Source of the DNA: Bacteroidota bacterium
GTDB taxonomy: Bacteria > Bacteroidota > Bacteroidia > Bacteroidales > WCHB1-69
Direction: 5' to 3'
DNA length: 61,912 bases
NCBI GenBank assembly: GCA_019135895.1
Contig: JAGVVH010000498.1
Location: 1 to 61,912 of the forward strand
Shown here: positions 28,300 through 37,966 of the stretch, in pieces
Position numbering within the stretch: the first letter of the stretch is position 1
How the letters are laid out: each line of letters opens with the position of its first letter
Made by a program: the position numbers and the translations under genes
Notes under the pieces: generated by a model
Told to the model about the DNA's origin: nothing
Databases searched by the model: none
Seen by the model: the letters and a program-made list of their open reading frames with translations, nothing else

Positions 28300-29610
28300 T
28301 TACTTTATTGCGGTTGACTTATTGTAATTCCAAAACAATTTTTGAATCTCATCGGAAAAAAGGAGTGATTCTGAAATTGTGCCGTCGGGCAAAGAAAAAA
28401 TAAAGAGCTCGTTTCCGGAAGAGGCTGCCACCTGAGAGGTTACTTCATTATAGTCAATATTCTTTACATTTTCCTTAGCCAGGACGACGCTAAAAGTACT
28501 AGGAGAATTTAAATCATAATACAAAACACCCTTGTCGGTTCCCAAAAGAAAAGTTTTTTCCGAAATTTTTTCTACAGCAAGAAGCACATAATTATCATTT
28601 GAAGCAATCACAGTTATTCCTGATAGGAAATAATACAAATTAGCAATTTGCAATCCCTCATCGGTATTATAAAAAAGGGTTATGTTATTCTCATCTCGGG
28701 GAAACCAGGCAACTAAATCATAGTCAAATATAATATTCTGAATCAGGTTCATACCTAAATTATAGACCGTGATTTTCTTTTGTTGCCCAATTCCTTTATG
28801 AGCTTCATATAAAAAAGTAATCCCGTTATAAACCAGCATTTTTTTAACTGTATAATTAGGTAAAGCAGGAAATAAAGTTGTTATAACTCCTGAATGATTA
28901 TAAATGGTGAGATTGGAGTTATAGTCCCCCACATACAATTGGTGGTCAATGAGTTCAATTCCCTGAAACCACTCCTCTGAATTTTGGTTAAGCCGAGAGA
29001 TGGTCCAATTAGCAGATTGTGTTTGAAGATTAATTGCCGACATATTGCCGTATGATTTGGGAAAAAGATATAACTGTTGATATAAATAGTCAATTCTTGC
29101 ATCAAAAAAATCGATATCATATTGTGCCCAAAGCGAAGAAACAAAATTAGTGTCAACTTGATAGATATCGGTCTGATGAGAAGATGCTTGAATAATAGCA
29201 AATAAACCCAGTGATTTTTGAGGAATACCATTGATTTTGATTTTTACCGATTTTCCAACCACATTATTTCCATCACTGGCAATACATTTTAAATAATAAA
29301 TCCCGCTACTTAAAGTCGTGTCCACAATAGGATAGTAATCACTAATTTCCAGTGAATTCTCATGAGAATAAAAGTGCTTGTACTTACCGAGCATTCTGTT
29401 TTGTTCATCAAGCAACACTACAGAAATGGTGCTGACCTGAACATTATCACTGACATGAAAATGAAAATATATAGAATCACCCACTTCAAAATGGGAGTTT
29501 TCTGATGGGGCAATAATCGTAATTATCGGGGGAAAAGTATCCTCTTTTTGACAGCTGCTCACTATCAATAACAAAAAGCTTATATACAGGGTAAAATATT
29601 TAGGTTTCAT
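28300..29610 (-). CDS. Lipoprotein with Ig-like domain and beta-propeller-like repeats
   Basis: 436 residues from the second Met (MKPKYF). The frame extends 10 codons further, but the promoter box at 29630-29637 argues for this start. The lipobox is LLIVSSC. Residues about 25-135 look like an Ig/cadherin-type domain (ITIIAPSENSHFEVGDSIY). The remainder is a series of beta-strand repeats of about 40 residues (YQLYLFPKSYGNMSAINLQ, FLLGTDKGVLYYDLN) that suggests a beta-propeller. Function unknown; likely a surface or periplasmic binding protein. Confidence 0.65.
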   Translation of the reverse strand: MKPKYFTLYISFLLLIVSSCQKEDTFPPIITIIAPSENSHFEVGDSIYFHFHVSDNVQVSTISVVLLDEQNRMLGKYKHFYSHENSLEISDYYPIVDTTLSSGIYYLKCIASDGNNVVGKSVKIKINGIPQKSLGLFAIIQASSHQTDIYQVDTNFVSSLWAQYDIDFFDARIDYLYQQLYLFPKSYGNMSAINLQTQSANWTISRLNQNSEEWFQGIELIDHQLYVGDYNSNLTIYNHSGVITTLFPALPNYTVKKMLVYNGITFLYEAHKGIGQQKKITVYNLGMNLIQNIIFDYDLVAWFPRDENNITLFYNTDEGLQIANLYYFLSGITVIASNDNYVLLAVEKISEKTFLLGTDKGVLYYDLNSPSTFSVVLAKENVKNIDYNEVTSQVAASSGNELFIFSLPDGTISESLLFSDEIQKLFWNYNKSTAIK

Positions 29611-29629
29611 GAAACAATCTAGAAGAAAA

Positions 29630-29637
29630 CAAAAATA
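29630..29637 (-). promoter_or_regulatory. -7 promoter box (TATTTTTG) for the Ig/propeller lipoprotein
   Basis: Minus-strand TAnnTTTG match 20 bases before the ATG at 29610. It decides that start against the upstream in-frame Met at 29640. Confidence 0.6.
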
Positions 29638-29687
29638 CAATTTATTCTTTTAAAATCAGTTATCATAAAAAGCTAAAAATATTTTAT

Positions 29688-29695
29688 TATATTTG
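29688..29695 (+). promoter_or_regulatory. -7 promoter box (TATATTTG) for the MGMT gene
   Basis: TAnnTTTG match 17 bases before the ATG at 29712. Confidence 0.55.
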
Positions 29696-29711
29696 CCAAA
29701 AAATAAGCGAC

Positions 29712-30359
29712 ATGGCTAAGATTCTTGCACCCCATATTGCTCAAAATGGTGGCCGACCGAATAAGACAGTAATAAGAATTACTGAAATGGAGGTCCAAGA
29801 GCAAAAAAAGCTTAAAAAGCAATTAATCATTTATTACAGTTATCTGGAGACTCCTTTTGGAAAAATGTTGGTAGCCAACACCCGCAGGGGGATTTGTTAT
29901 ATGGGTTTTGCTGATAAGGATTTAAAAGTGATTAAAGAATTGAAAAATCGTTTTCCCAAGGCAGTTTTAAAGCAGGAATTGACCCAGAAGCAAAAGGATG
30001 CCATTCAGATTTTTCTCAGAGACTGGAAATGTATACCCAAAATACAACTTCATATCAAAGGAACTGATTTTCAGTTGAAAGTATGGAAAGAATTAATCAA
30101 AATTCCGTTAGGAAAAGTTACAACCTATGGAGAGATAGCAACAAAAATAGGTCATCCCAAAGCCTCTCGAGCGGTGGGAACCGCTGTGGGTAAAAATCCG
30201 GTTGTTTACCTGATACCTTGTCATCGTGTCATTTGTGCCAATGGTAGTTTAGGAGGTTTTTTCTGGAATCTGCAAAGAAAGATTGATTTTCTCAATTGTG
30301 AAGCTGTCGGAAACAAAAAATCCGTTTCATCTAAAAGCTGGCAACCTACTTTCTTTTGA
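29712..30359 (+). CDS. ogt: Methylated-DNA--protein-cysteine methyltransferase
   Basis: 215 residues. The C-terminal DNA-binding/active-site domain has GKVTTYGEIATKIGHPKASRAV and IPCHRVI with the acceptor Cys, then LGGFFWNLQRKIDFL. The enzyme removes O6-alkyl groups from guanine by suicide transfer. About 45 residues precede the family's usual N-terminal ribonuclease-H-like domain (YYSYLETPFGKMLVANT) and end in RPNKTVIRITEM; this extension is similar to the linker seen in Ada-type fusions, but no AraC helix-turn-helix or Ada zinc domain is present. Start chosen from the promoter distance. Confidence 0.9.
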   Translation: MAKILAPHIAQNGGRPNKTVIRITEMEVQEQKKLKKQLIIYYSYLETPFGKMLVANTRRGICYMGFADKDLKVIKELKNRFPKAVLKQELTQKQKDAIQIFLRDWKCIPKIQLHIKGTDFQLKVWKELIKIPLGKVTTYGEIATKIGHPKASRAVGTAVGKNPVVYLIPCHRVICANGSLGGFFWNLQRKIDFLNCEAVGNKKSVSSKSWQPTFF

Positions 30360-30436
30360 TTGCTTAAAAATGAGATATTTATCTTTCATTAAATATGAAA
30401 ATCAAAAAGGAGAATTAGCCCGTCAAAATAAAGTCG

Positions 30437-30444
30437 TATTTTTG
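30437..30444 (+). promoter_or_regulatory. -7 promoter box (TATTTTTG) for the polyprenyl synthase - PBP2 - RodA operon
   Basis: TAnnTTTG match 20 bases before the ATG at 30464. Confidence 0.6.
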
Positions 30445-30463
30445 CATTTCTAAATCATTTTGG

Positions 30464-31426
30464 ATGAATAATTCATTGAATAGTCATTTTATCAAACTTT
30501 CTTCTGATAAAACCCCGGTTACTTTATATAAGCCAATAGAATATATTCTGCTACAGGAAGGAAAGCGTATCAGGCCAAAGCTTGTGATGCTTGCCACTGA
30601 ACTATTTGAAGGAGATCCTAAAGCAGCTTTCTTTGCTGCAGCCGGATTTGAAATGTTACACAATTTTACGCTTATCCACGATGACATTATGGACAATGCT
30701 CCCATACGTCGGGGAAAAGAAACTGTTTATAAAAAATGGAATGCTAACATTGCAATTTTATCCGGAGATGCTTTGGCAACAATGGCACTTGAGGAAATTT
30801 TAAAAACACCGACTGACAGCGAAACCGTTTTAAAGCTTATTTCTCTTTTTGCCAGAACCTCGATTGAAATTTGTGAAGGACAGCAATATGATTTGAATTT
30901 TGAAACAACTGAAAACGTGACCATTGCTGAATACCTTGAAATGATAAGACTCAAAACAGCCGTCATGCTTGCCGCCTGTTTGAAAGCAGGAGCTATTATT
31001 TCACAGACCACCATGGATAATCAAAACAATATATATCAGTTCGGGATAAATTTAGGAATTGCTTTTCAGCTTATGGATGATTTGCTGGATGTCTATTCAG
31101 ATAAAAATATTTTTGGGAAAGAAATAGGTGGGGATATTGAGTCCAACAAAAAAACATATTTATATTTAAGAGCTATACAGGATGGCACCGATTCACAAAG
31201 ACAGATCTTAAAGCAGCAGTTTGCTTCTCCGGAAAAGAAAGAAAAGGAAAAGTTCTTTACTGTTAAAGGACTATTCGACGATCTTGATATCAAAACAAAA
31301 ACTGAAAATCTTATTCAGGAATATATAGAGAAAGCTTATTCATCACTGGATAAAATAACCGTTGCATCAGAAAAAAAAGGAGAGTTAATTGAAATGACGG
31401 CATATCTTTGTAAAAGGAATAAATAG
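30464..31426 (+). CDS. Polyprenyl diphosphate synthase
   Basis: 320 residues. Both Asp-rich motifs are present: LIHDDIMD with the following RRGKETVYKKW, and QLMDDLLDVY. Other conserved parts: GKRIRPKLV at the N-terminus, GQQYDLNFE and LKTAVML. It extends isoprenoid chains, probably for undecaprenyl carrier or menaquinone precursors; chain length cannot be fixed by eye. The stop is directly followed by the mrdA ATG, linking isoprenoid supply to wall synthesis. Confidence 0.9.
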   Translation: MNNSLNSHFIKLSSDKTPVTLYKPIEYILLQEGKRIRPKLVMLATELFEGDPKAAFFAAAGFEMLHNFTLIHDDIMDNAPIRRGKETVYKKWNANIAILSGDALATMALEEILKTPTDSETVLKLISLFARTSIEICEGQQYDLNFETTENVTIAEYLEMIRLKTAVMLAACLKAGAIISQTTMDNQNNIYQFGINLGIAFQLMDDLLDVYSDKNIFGKEIGGDIESNKKTYLYLRAIQDGTDSQRQILKQQFASPEKKEKEKFFTVKGLFDDLDIKTKTENLIQEYIEKAYSSLDKITVASEKKGELIEMTAYLCKRNK

Positions 31427-33235
31427 ATGGACTCATTCAATAAAAAGAGATCATATATTATTATTGGGTTAATGCTGTTAATAGTTTTGATATACCTTAT
31501 CCGAATATTTTATTTACAGGTTATTGATGATTATTATAAAAAGTCGGCAGATGAAAATGCCTTGCGATACATAACGGAGCATCCTGCCAGGGGGTTGATT
31601 TATGACCGAAATGATTCTTTACTGGTTTATAATGAGCCTGTATATGACCTAATGATTGTTCCGAAAGAACTTCGAAGTTTTGATACGATGGATTTGTGCA
31701 GGATTTTAGATATTGATAAGGAGACATTATTAAAAAGAATTGAAAAAGCCAGAAATTATTCTCCTTTAATACCCAGCACTTTTGATCAGCAAATGTCAAA
31801 AGAAGATTATGGATATCTTCAAGAAAAACTATACAAATTCCCCGGATTTTTTGTTCAAAGCCGGACGCTGAGATATTATCCCGAGCCTATCGCGGCACAT
31901 GTTTTAGGATATGTAGGAGAAGTAAATCAAGAAATATTGGAAAATGATTCTTATTATCAACTGGGAGATTATATTGGAATCAGCGGTATTGAAAAAACAT
32001 ACGAACAGGAACTTCGTGGAATTAAGGGAAAGAGGGTCGTTTTGGTGGATGTTCATAATCGTGAAAAAGGAAGTTACCGCAACGGTGAAGAGGATGTAGT
32101 GGCTGTTGCCGGGACTCCGTTATGGAGCACTTTGTCGCTGACCTTACAGAGATATGGTGAATTATTAATGACCAACAAGCGGGGTAGTATTGTGGCCATT
32201 GAACCGGCAACAGGAGAAATACTATGCATTGTCTCCACTCCGAGTTATGATCCCAATCTGTTGGTAGGGAAGAACCGGGGAAAGAATTACTCAATGTTAA
32301 GTCAGGACAAAGAAAAAAAGCCACTTTATGACAGAGCTTTACAGGCTATGTATCCCCCGGGGTCAACTTTTAAGCTGGCAAATGGTTTAATAGGGCAGGA
32401 AGAGGGTGTTATCAATCCTTCATCAGTATATGGGTGTTCCGGTGGTTATAATATTGGGAATCATACGATTGCTTGTCACCACTCAGGGCCGGTAAACCTG
32501 ATAGGAGCAGTAAAATCTTCCTGCAATACCTATTTTTGCAGAGCTTTTTACAATATTGTATCCAATAAGAAAAAATACAAAACCGTTCAGCAGGGTTATC
32601 AGGCATGGAAAGATCATATCAATGCGTTAGGCTTCGGAAAGACATTTGATACCGATTTGCCTTTTGAAAGCAAAGGCATTATTCCGTCTGTTGATTATTT
32701 TAACAAATTATACAATGGTCGTTGGAATGGGAATTCAATTGTCTCAATGGGGATTGGTCAGGGAGAAGCAGCAACTACGCCTTTACAAATGGCCAATTTA
32801 TTAGCTATTATAGCAAACAGGGGTTATTATATCAAGCCTCATATTATCAGGGCTATTGGAACAAAGGATAATTATAGTGATCGTTTTACAGAAAAAATAG
32901 ATGCTAAAATTTCATCCCAATATTATATTCCCGTTATTCAGGGAATGGAGATGGCAGTTTTATCGGGAACAGCGGTATCGGCACAAATTCCGGGGATAAG
33001 AGTTGCCGGAAAGACTGGGACTGCACAGAATCCTCATGGACGTGATCACTCTGTTTTTGCATGTTTTGCTCCTATAGAAAAGCCACAAATAGTGGTTTTT
33101 GTCCTGATAGAAAATGGTGGTTGGGGTTCAGTAGTGGCAGCCCCCATTGCGAGTTTAATAATGGAACTTTACCTCACAGGGGAGGTGAAAAGAAAAGACC
33201 TTGAAACAAATATAATTGCAATGTCATTAATGTAA
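31427..33235 (+). CDS. mrdA: Penicillin-binding protein 2
   Basis: 602 residues with one N-terminal membrane segment (about 10-30). The dimerisation domain (about 50-230, with RGLIYDRND) precedes a transpeptidase domain with SxxK in PPGSTFK (Ser313, Lys316), SxN in KSSCNTYF and KTG in AGKTGTAQ. It cross-links lateral-wall peptidoglycan with RodA and MreB. It abuts the polyprenyl synthase gene and overlaps rodA by one base (TAATG). Confidence 0.95.
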   Translation: MDSFNKKRSYIIIGLMLLIVLIYLIRIFYLQVIDDYYKKSADENALRYITEHPARGLIYDRNDSLLVYNEPVYDLMIVPKELRSFDTMDLCRILDIDKETLLKRIEKARNYSPLIPSTFDQQMSKEDYGYLQEKLYKFPGFFVQSRTLRYYPEPIAAHVLGYVGEVNQEILENDSYYQLGDYIGISGIEKTYEQELRGIKGKRVVLVDVHNREKGSYRNGEEDVVAVAGTPLWSTLSLTLQRYGELLMTNKRGSIVAIEPATGEILCIVSTPSYDPNLLVGKNRGKNYSMLSQDKEKKPLYDRALQAMYPPGSTFKLANGLIGQEEGVINPSSVYGCSGGYNIGNHTIACHHSGPVNLIGAVKSSCNTYFCRAFYNIVSNKKKYKTVQQGYQAWKDHINALGFGKTFDTDLPFESKGIIPSVDYFNKLYNGRWNGNSIVSMGIGQGEAATTPLQMANLLAIIANRGYYIKPHIIRAIGTKDNYSDRFTEKIDAKISSQYYIPVIQGMEMAVLSGTAVSAQIPGIRVAGKTGTAQNPHGRDHSVFACFAPIEKPQIVVFVLIENGGWGSVVAAPIASLIMELYLTGEVKRKDLETNIIAMSLM

Positions 33236-34488
33236 TGTTTATAGAAAATCGTCAAAAAGTATCAAAAGGATTTGATCCCTTGTTAATTGTAATCTACATC
33301 ATTTTAGTGGTGGTTGGGTGGATGGCTGTTTTTTCCTCTTGTTACGATCCGGTTTCCTTCGTTAATATTTTTGACATCGGGACAGCCTATGGAAAACAAC
33401 TTATATGGATAGGAACTTCAGTATTGATTGCCATAGGGATTCTTTTAATTGATGCTCGGATTTATCAGAATTATTCCTATCATATTTATATATTCTTTTT
33501 AGTCTTGATGTTATTGGTTCTGATTGTGGGTACAGAAATTTCAGGTGCAAAAGCTTGGATTAAAGTGGGAGGATTTAGTATACAACCAAGTGAATTTATG
33601 AAAATGGCCACTGCTTTGGCACTGGCAAAGTTTTTAAATGAAGGAAAAACAAGCAGTGAAAAAAGAAATATTTGGTTGCTCTCTTTTCTGATTATTTTAA
33701 TCCCGATTCTCATTGTATTTCTGCAAAGGGACACAGGCTCTGCCCTTGTTTTTTTCTCTTTTATTATTCTTTTTTACAGAGAAGGAATGAGTGGAAGATT
33801 GTTTCTTTACGGAGCATTTGCAATTTTTATTTTTATTTTTACACTCTATTTTAATGAAATTTATGCAATCGCCTTGCTAATATTCATTTTTATTGTTACA
33901 ACCCTCATTTCCAGAACAGATAAAAAGAAACTAATCAAAAATGCTTTTTTGTTAGGATTAAGTATAGCCTTTGTTTTTTTGGTAAACATTGCCTATAATC
34001 ATGTTTTCCAACCACATCAAAAACAACGTATTGAGTCAATGTTGGGAAAAACCTCTGACCCTAAAGGGGCTGACTTTAATCTTAATCAGTCTAAAATTGC
34101 CATCGGCTCAGGCGGTTTTTTCGGAAAAGGCTATTTGAATGGTACTCAGACCAAATTTGATTTTGTACCTGAACAGAGCACTGATTTTATTTTTTGCAGT
34201 ATTGGAGAGGAGTGGGGTTTTATTGGTTCTTTTGTTATTTTATCCCTCTATTTAGCCTTAATAATCAGAATTATTTTATTATCTGAACGACATCGAAATC
34301 CATTTGTGCGATACTACGGTTATGGAATAGCCGGTATTATATTTTTCCACTTTATTATCAATATCGGGATGACCATTGGGCTTCTTCCGATAATCGGGAT
34401 TCCGTTACCTTTTATAAGTTATGGAGGGTCCTCGCTTTGGGCTTTTACCTCAATGCTTTTCATTTTTATTAAACTTAACGATAGTTAA
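33235..34488 (+). CDS. rodA: Rod shape-determining protein RodA (SEDS glycosyltransferase)
   Basis: 417 residues, about ten membrane segments. SEDS signatures: GAKAWIKVGGFSIQPSEF, FLQRDTGSALVF, the region VPEQSTDFIFCSIGEEWGF and the final GIPLPFISYGGSS. RodA polymerises lipid II; its partner PBP2 is the gene just before it. Missing neighbours: mreC and mreD are not in this window. Confidence 0.96.
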   Translation: MFIENRQKVSKGFDPLLIVIYIILVVVGWMAVFSSCYDPVSFVNIFDIGTAYGKQLIWIGTSVLIAIGILLIDARIYQNYSYHIYIFFLVLMLLVLIVGTEISGAKAWIKVGGFSIQPSEFMKMATALALAKFLNEGKTSSEKRNIWLLSFLIILIPILIVFLQRDTGSALVFFSFIILFYREGMSGRLFLYGAFAIFIFIFTLYFNEIYAIALLIFIFIVTTLISRTDKKKLIKNAFLLGLSIAFVFLVNIAYNHVFQPHQKQRIESMLGKTSDPKGADFNLNQSKIAIGSGGFFGKGYLNGTQTKFDFVPEQSTDFIFCSIGEEWGFIGSFVILSLYLALIIRIILLSERHRNPFVRYYGYGIAGIIFFHFIINIGMTIGLLPIIGIPLPFISYGGSSLWAFTSMLFIFIKLNDS

Positions 34489-34555
34489 TAATTATTGAAA
34501 CGGTTCGTCATTGTAGTATAATAAACGATTTCCTTCTCTCAAAAACAAAAAGATG

Positions 34556-34563
34556 TATCTTTG
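34556..34563 (+). promoter_or_regulatory. -7 promoter box (TATCTTTG) for manC
   Basis: TAnnTTTG match 26 bases before the ATG at 34590. Confidence 0.6.
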
Positions 34564-34589
34564 CAGCCTTAAAATAATCACTTTCAGTT

Positions 34590-35681
34590 ATGAATAAAAA
34601 TTATTATTGTGTAATCATGGCCGGAGGAATAGGTGCCCGATTTTGGCCAATGAGTAGAATGTCAACCCCCAAACAATTTATTGACATTCTTGGTGATGGA
34701 ACAACTTTAATTCAGAAAACTTTTGATAGGTTTCAACAAATTTGTCCCCAAGAAAATATATATATTGTCACCAACGCTGCATATCTTCAATTGGTAAAAG
34801 AACAACTCCCTGCTGTCCCTGAAGAAAACATCATATTGGAACCTTCAAGGAGAAATACAGCACCCTGTATAGCATATGCAAACTATAAAATTCAAGCGAA
34901 GAATCCAAATGCCGTCATCGTTGTTGCCCCATCAGACCATGTTATTAATAATGAGGAAATTTTTCTTGAGGTGATTGAAAAGGGTTTAAGTGCAGTTTCA
35001 AAGAATGATTGGTTGCTCACTATTGGCATTAGGCCTACCCATCCCAATACAGGATATGGATATATTCAATATAATGAAGATATTGTCTATCAAGAAAATC
35101 CATCTATCTATGCTGTTAAGACCTTTACCGAAAAACCCGAACTCAGAATGGCAAAGCAATTTATTGAAAGCGGTGATTTTCTTTGGAATGCAGGAATTTT
35201 TATGTGGTCATTGGCAACTATACAAAAAGCATTCGAATTATATCTTCCAGAAGTTGACAATCTTTTTAAGCAAGGAAAAGGTGTTTACAATACTCCTTCT
35301 GAAGGGTTTATTATCAAACAGATTTATGAAGTTTGTAAAAACATTTCGATTGACTATGGCATTATGGAAAAAGCACGCAATGTCTATGTTTATGCAGGGA
35401 ATTTTAGTTGGTCTGATCTTGGCACATGGGGTTCATTGTTTGAAATTCGTAACAAGGACAAAAATAACAATTCTGTCATTGGTAAAAGAGTAAAACTATA
35501 TAATTCAAACAATTGTATTGTTAATATGCCTAAGAATAAGGTGGTAGTGGTACAGGGCTTGGATGATTACATTGTGGTTGAAAGTGAAGATATACTTTTA
35601 ATTTGCAAAAAAGAAGATGAACAACAAATCCGCCAATTTGTCACCGATGTACAAGTAGATTTCGGTGATAAATTTGTATAG
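34590..35681 (+). CDS. manC: Mannose-1-phosphate guanylyltransferase
   Basis: 363 residues. Nucleotidyltransferase start MAGGIGARFWPMSR with the PKQF motif, IVAPSDH (here VVAPSDHVI), the sugar-phosphate loop FTEKPE and WNAGIFMW. The C-terminal part is the left-handed-helix-like region (VVVQGLDDYIVVE). It makes GDP-mannose for glycans. No isomerase domain is attached, so it is the short monofunctional type. Confidence 0.92.
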   Translation: MNKNYYCVIMAGGIGARFWPMSRMSTPKQFIDILGDGTTLIQKTFDRFQQICPQENIYIVTNAAYLQLVKEQLPAVPEENIILEPSRRNTAPCIAYANYKIQAKNPNAVIVVAPSDHVINNEEIFLEVIEKGLSAVSKNDWLLTIGIRPTHPNTGYGYIQYNEDIVYQENPSIYAVKTFTEKPELRMAKQFIESGDFLWNAGIFMWSLATIQKAFELYLPEVDNLFKQGKGVYNTPSEGFIIKQIYEVCKNISIDYGIMEKARNVYVYAGNFSWSDLGTWGSLFEIRNKDKNNNSVIGKRVKLYNSNNCIVNMPKNKVVVVQGLDDYIVVESEDILLICKKEDEQQIRQFVTDVQVDFGDKFV

Positions 35682-35695
35682 AATAAAATATAGTT

Positions 35696-36715
35696 TTAAT
35701 TCGATCTATTTTCTGATTCAATAATAGTGCATGCTGCGGATCTGCCATCTGCAATAGCATCGGCAATGCTCATTGGGCGTTTTGCAGAGCCAGCCACAAA
35801 AAGTTCCTCTTGAGTCGTGTTGTTTCCTTCCAGAAAGCGATCTTTTCCCAACGCAAATCCATAAGGACCATCAATTCCGCATTTATGCGCAAGAGCTTTG
35901 GTTCCCAGGGAAGCTTCCATTCCCACCATCAGTACCAAAAAATCAGTAGTCATTTTAAGTGGAGTTCCCACCAGAGTATCTTCAGCTTTAATCTGAATTT
36001 TTCCGTCAAAAGTAGAGGCGGCTTCTGAAATTCGACCACGGACAAACTTAACCCCATAGGTTTCTTGAGCCTCCCGATAGAGTTCTTCAAAAGACTGCCC
36101 CCACATACGCAAATCCATATAAAAAATATAAATCTCAGCATCAGGTAACAATTTAGCAGCCTCAATAGCTTGCTTAACAGCAGTAACACAACATACTTTA
36201 GAACAATAATCATTGCCCGATTTTTCATCCCTTGAGCCAACGCATTGCAAAAAAACTATTTTTCCGGGAGGTTCATCCAAAGAATTGAGGATACGATTTT
36301 CCTGAAACATTTTTTCCAAGTCAAGAGAAGTAATTACCCCATTATAGATACCGTACCCCAACTCTTCTTTCAGAGTAGCATCAAAAGGGGTATAGCCGGT
36401 AGCAAGCAAAACGGTGTCCACTTTATATTTTGTTCCTTTCTTATCTGTGAGTTCCCATTCATTATTATGATTGACAATATCTACTATTTCACTATTCAGA
36501 TGTAAAGAAATATTAGGATGATTTATCTTAGCCCTCATTTTATTAACCAGCTCCACTGCCAATGAAAAATCGGGAAAAAGTCTGGCTTTATTCATAATAT
36601 TCCCGGCAATATCATTTTCTTTTTCAAAAAGCAGTACTTTAAAATTATTTTTACTTACTATTGAAGCAGCCTCAATTCCGGCAACACCGGCTCCGATAAT
36701 GGCAATTTGTTTCAT
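35696..36715 (-). CDS. HdrA-like FAD-dependent iron-sulfur oxidoreductase
   Basis: 339 residues. N-terminal FAD motif IGAGVAGIEAASIV; a second dinucleotide-type motif VLLATGYTPFDA; then the HdrA hallmark FLQCVGSRDE followed by YCSKVCCVTAVKQA, a [4Fe-4S] Cys cluster; and near the end GIDGPYGFALGKDRFLEGNN and SIADAIADGRSAA. Heterodisulfide-reductase A proteins move electrons in flavin-based complexes. This one is much shorter than methanogen HdrA and lacks its extra ferredoxin domains, closer to QmoA-type proteins. The HdrB-like gene lies 37 bases upstream; no HdrC-like gene is present. Confidence 0.82.
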   Translation of the reverse strand: MKQIAIIGAGVAGIEAASIVSKNNFKVLLFEKENDIAGNIMNKARLFPDFSLAVELVNKMRAKINHPNISLHLNSEIVDIVNHNNEWELTDKKGTKYKVDTVLLATGYTPFDATLKEELGYGIYNGVITSLDLEKMFQENRILNSLDEPPGKIVFLQCVGSRDEKSGNDYCSKVCCVTAVKQAIEAAKLLPDAEIYIFYMDLRMWGQSFEELYREAQETYGVKFVRGRISEAASTFDGKIQIKAEDTLVGTPLKMTTDFLVLMVGMEASLGTKALAHKCGIDGPYGFALGKDRFLEGNNTTQEELFVAGSAKRPMSIADAIADGRSAACTIIESENRSN

Positions 36716-36752
36716 GATAATAACAATTAAAATTAGTTCGTAATAAACAAAA

Positions 36753-37808
36753 TCAAACCAACAGGTTAATAGGATTTTCGGGTCTGGGCAGCACTTGTCC
36801 GGAGATTCCCTTATATTTTTCGTCGATATTATAGGGAATTCCGATTTTATCGAGCAATCTTTCCACCTGAATTTGGTGAAGTTGCATTCCCAGCAGCCAA
36901 GGGTCGTAACCTAGCAGCATTCCGGCCATTTCTTCATAAGTGAGGACAGGGATACCGTAACCGTTTTTATCATACGTTTTATTATTCATTTCAGCAATAG
37001 TATATTGCCATCTGTCTAAAAACAAATTGCAACCGGGACAGTTAGTAACGATAAAGTCGGGTTCATAAGGTTCCATTGATTCAAATTTCTTTTTTGAATT
37101 GGCAATAGAATAGCCGCGATTTTCCTTAAGCAGATAATGTCTGAAACCGAAGCCGCAGCAGTGTCTTCTTTCGGGATAGTCAACCACTTCGCCGCCCCAC
37201 GATTCAATCATACCGACCAGCACATGGGGAAATTCAGCTTTCCCGATACCGGCTTCCGGAAATATTTTGGCATAATGACAGCCGATATGTTCTACCACTT
37301 TGAGTGGTTTCCCGGTAAAACGGTTCACCAGTTGAAATTTCATTTTAGTTTTCAGTTCATTTCTGAATTTATAAATAATATCTGAGGGGTGAGCAAGATT
37401 CAGCGGTATTTCAAATTTTCGTCCTATCGTATCGAAAAGTACTTTTTTTGTCTTTTCGAGTAATTCGGGATTATGATTCCACATGGCAATCATTTCGGTA
37501 AAAATGCCAAAAGAGGTAACGCAGGAAGGAACATAATTTTCATAGCCGGCATCTGACATCAGCGAAAAGAGCCTGGCCACAACAGTCATGGTTGTTTCGA
37601 GCGGAACAATATCGCTGTGATAGCCAATTCCGGTACAGGTATGCTGGTTTGCTTCATCACGAATATCTTTTCCCAATTCTTCGCGCATTATTCTTAAAAA
37701 GGCAGTTTCCGAACCCGGAAAGAATGTCTGTCTGATACAACTCCTTTCATAAAAAAAATGATCATCGGCGATAGCTTTCTGATATTCATTCCAATAGTGT
37801 TGTTTCAT
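36753..37808 (-). CDS. HdrB-like heterodisulfide reductase subunit (CCG domain protein)
   Basis: About 351 residues from the inner Met (MKQHYWNE). The frame is open to 37838, but the -7 promoter box covers that upper start. The C-terminal half has a full CCG motif: GCHYAKIF, RRHCCGFGFRH and TNCPGCNLF, as in HdrB cluster-binding domains. The N-terminal half has a weaker copy (SCIRQTF, HTCTGIGYHS, VPSCVTSFG). In HdrB these Cys hold unusual [4Fe-4S] clusters that reduce disulfides. Inference: partner of the HdrA-like protein downstream, with an unknown electron acceptor. Confidence 0.8.
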   Translation of the reverse strand: MKQHYWNEYQKAIADDHFFYERSCIRQTFFPGSETAFLRIMREELGKDIRDEANQHTCTGIGYHSDIVPLETTMTVVARLFSLMSDAGYENYVPSCVTSFGIFTEMIAMWNHNPELLEKTKKVLFDTIGRKFEIPLNLAHPSDIIYKFRNELKTKMKFQLVNRFTGKPLKVVEHIGCHYAKIFPEAGIGKAEFPHVLVGMIESWGGEVVDYPERRHCCGFGFRHYLLKENRGYSIANSKKKFESMEPYEPDFIVTNCPGCNLFLDRWQYTIAEMNNKTYDKNGYGIPVLTYEEMAGMLLGYDPWLLGMQLHQIQVERLLDKIGIPYNIDEKYKGISGQVLPRPENPINLLV

Positions 37809-37835
37809 AGAGGAAAATGTTAAGGTATTGAAGTG

Positions 37836-37843
37836 CAAAGGTA
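37836..37843 (-). promoter_or_regulatory. -7 promoter box (TACCTTTG) for the hdrB-hdrA pair
   Basis: Minus-strand TAnnTTTG match 28 bases before the ATG at 37808; it overlaps the alternative upstream start at 37838. Confidence 0.6.
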
Positions 37844-37966
37844 ATATTAATTAATAAGAAATATCTCTATTTTGTTAAACTTTTTTAAGACTTCTTTTGC
37901 AGAAAATGGGAAATATAGAACAGCCGATAAATTTGTGGAAAAGTAACTAAATTAGAGCTGTAATTG

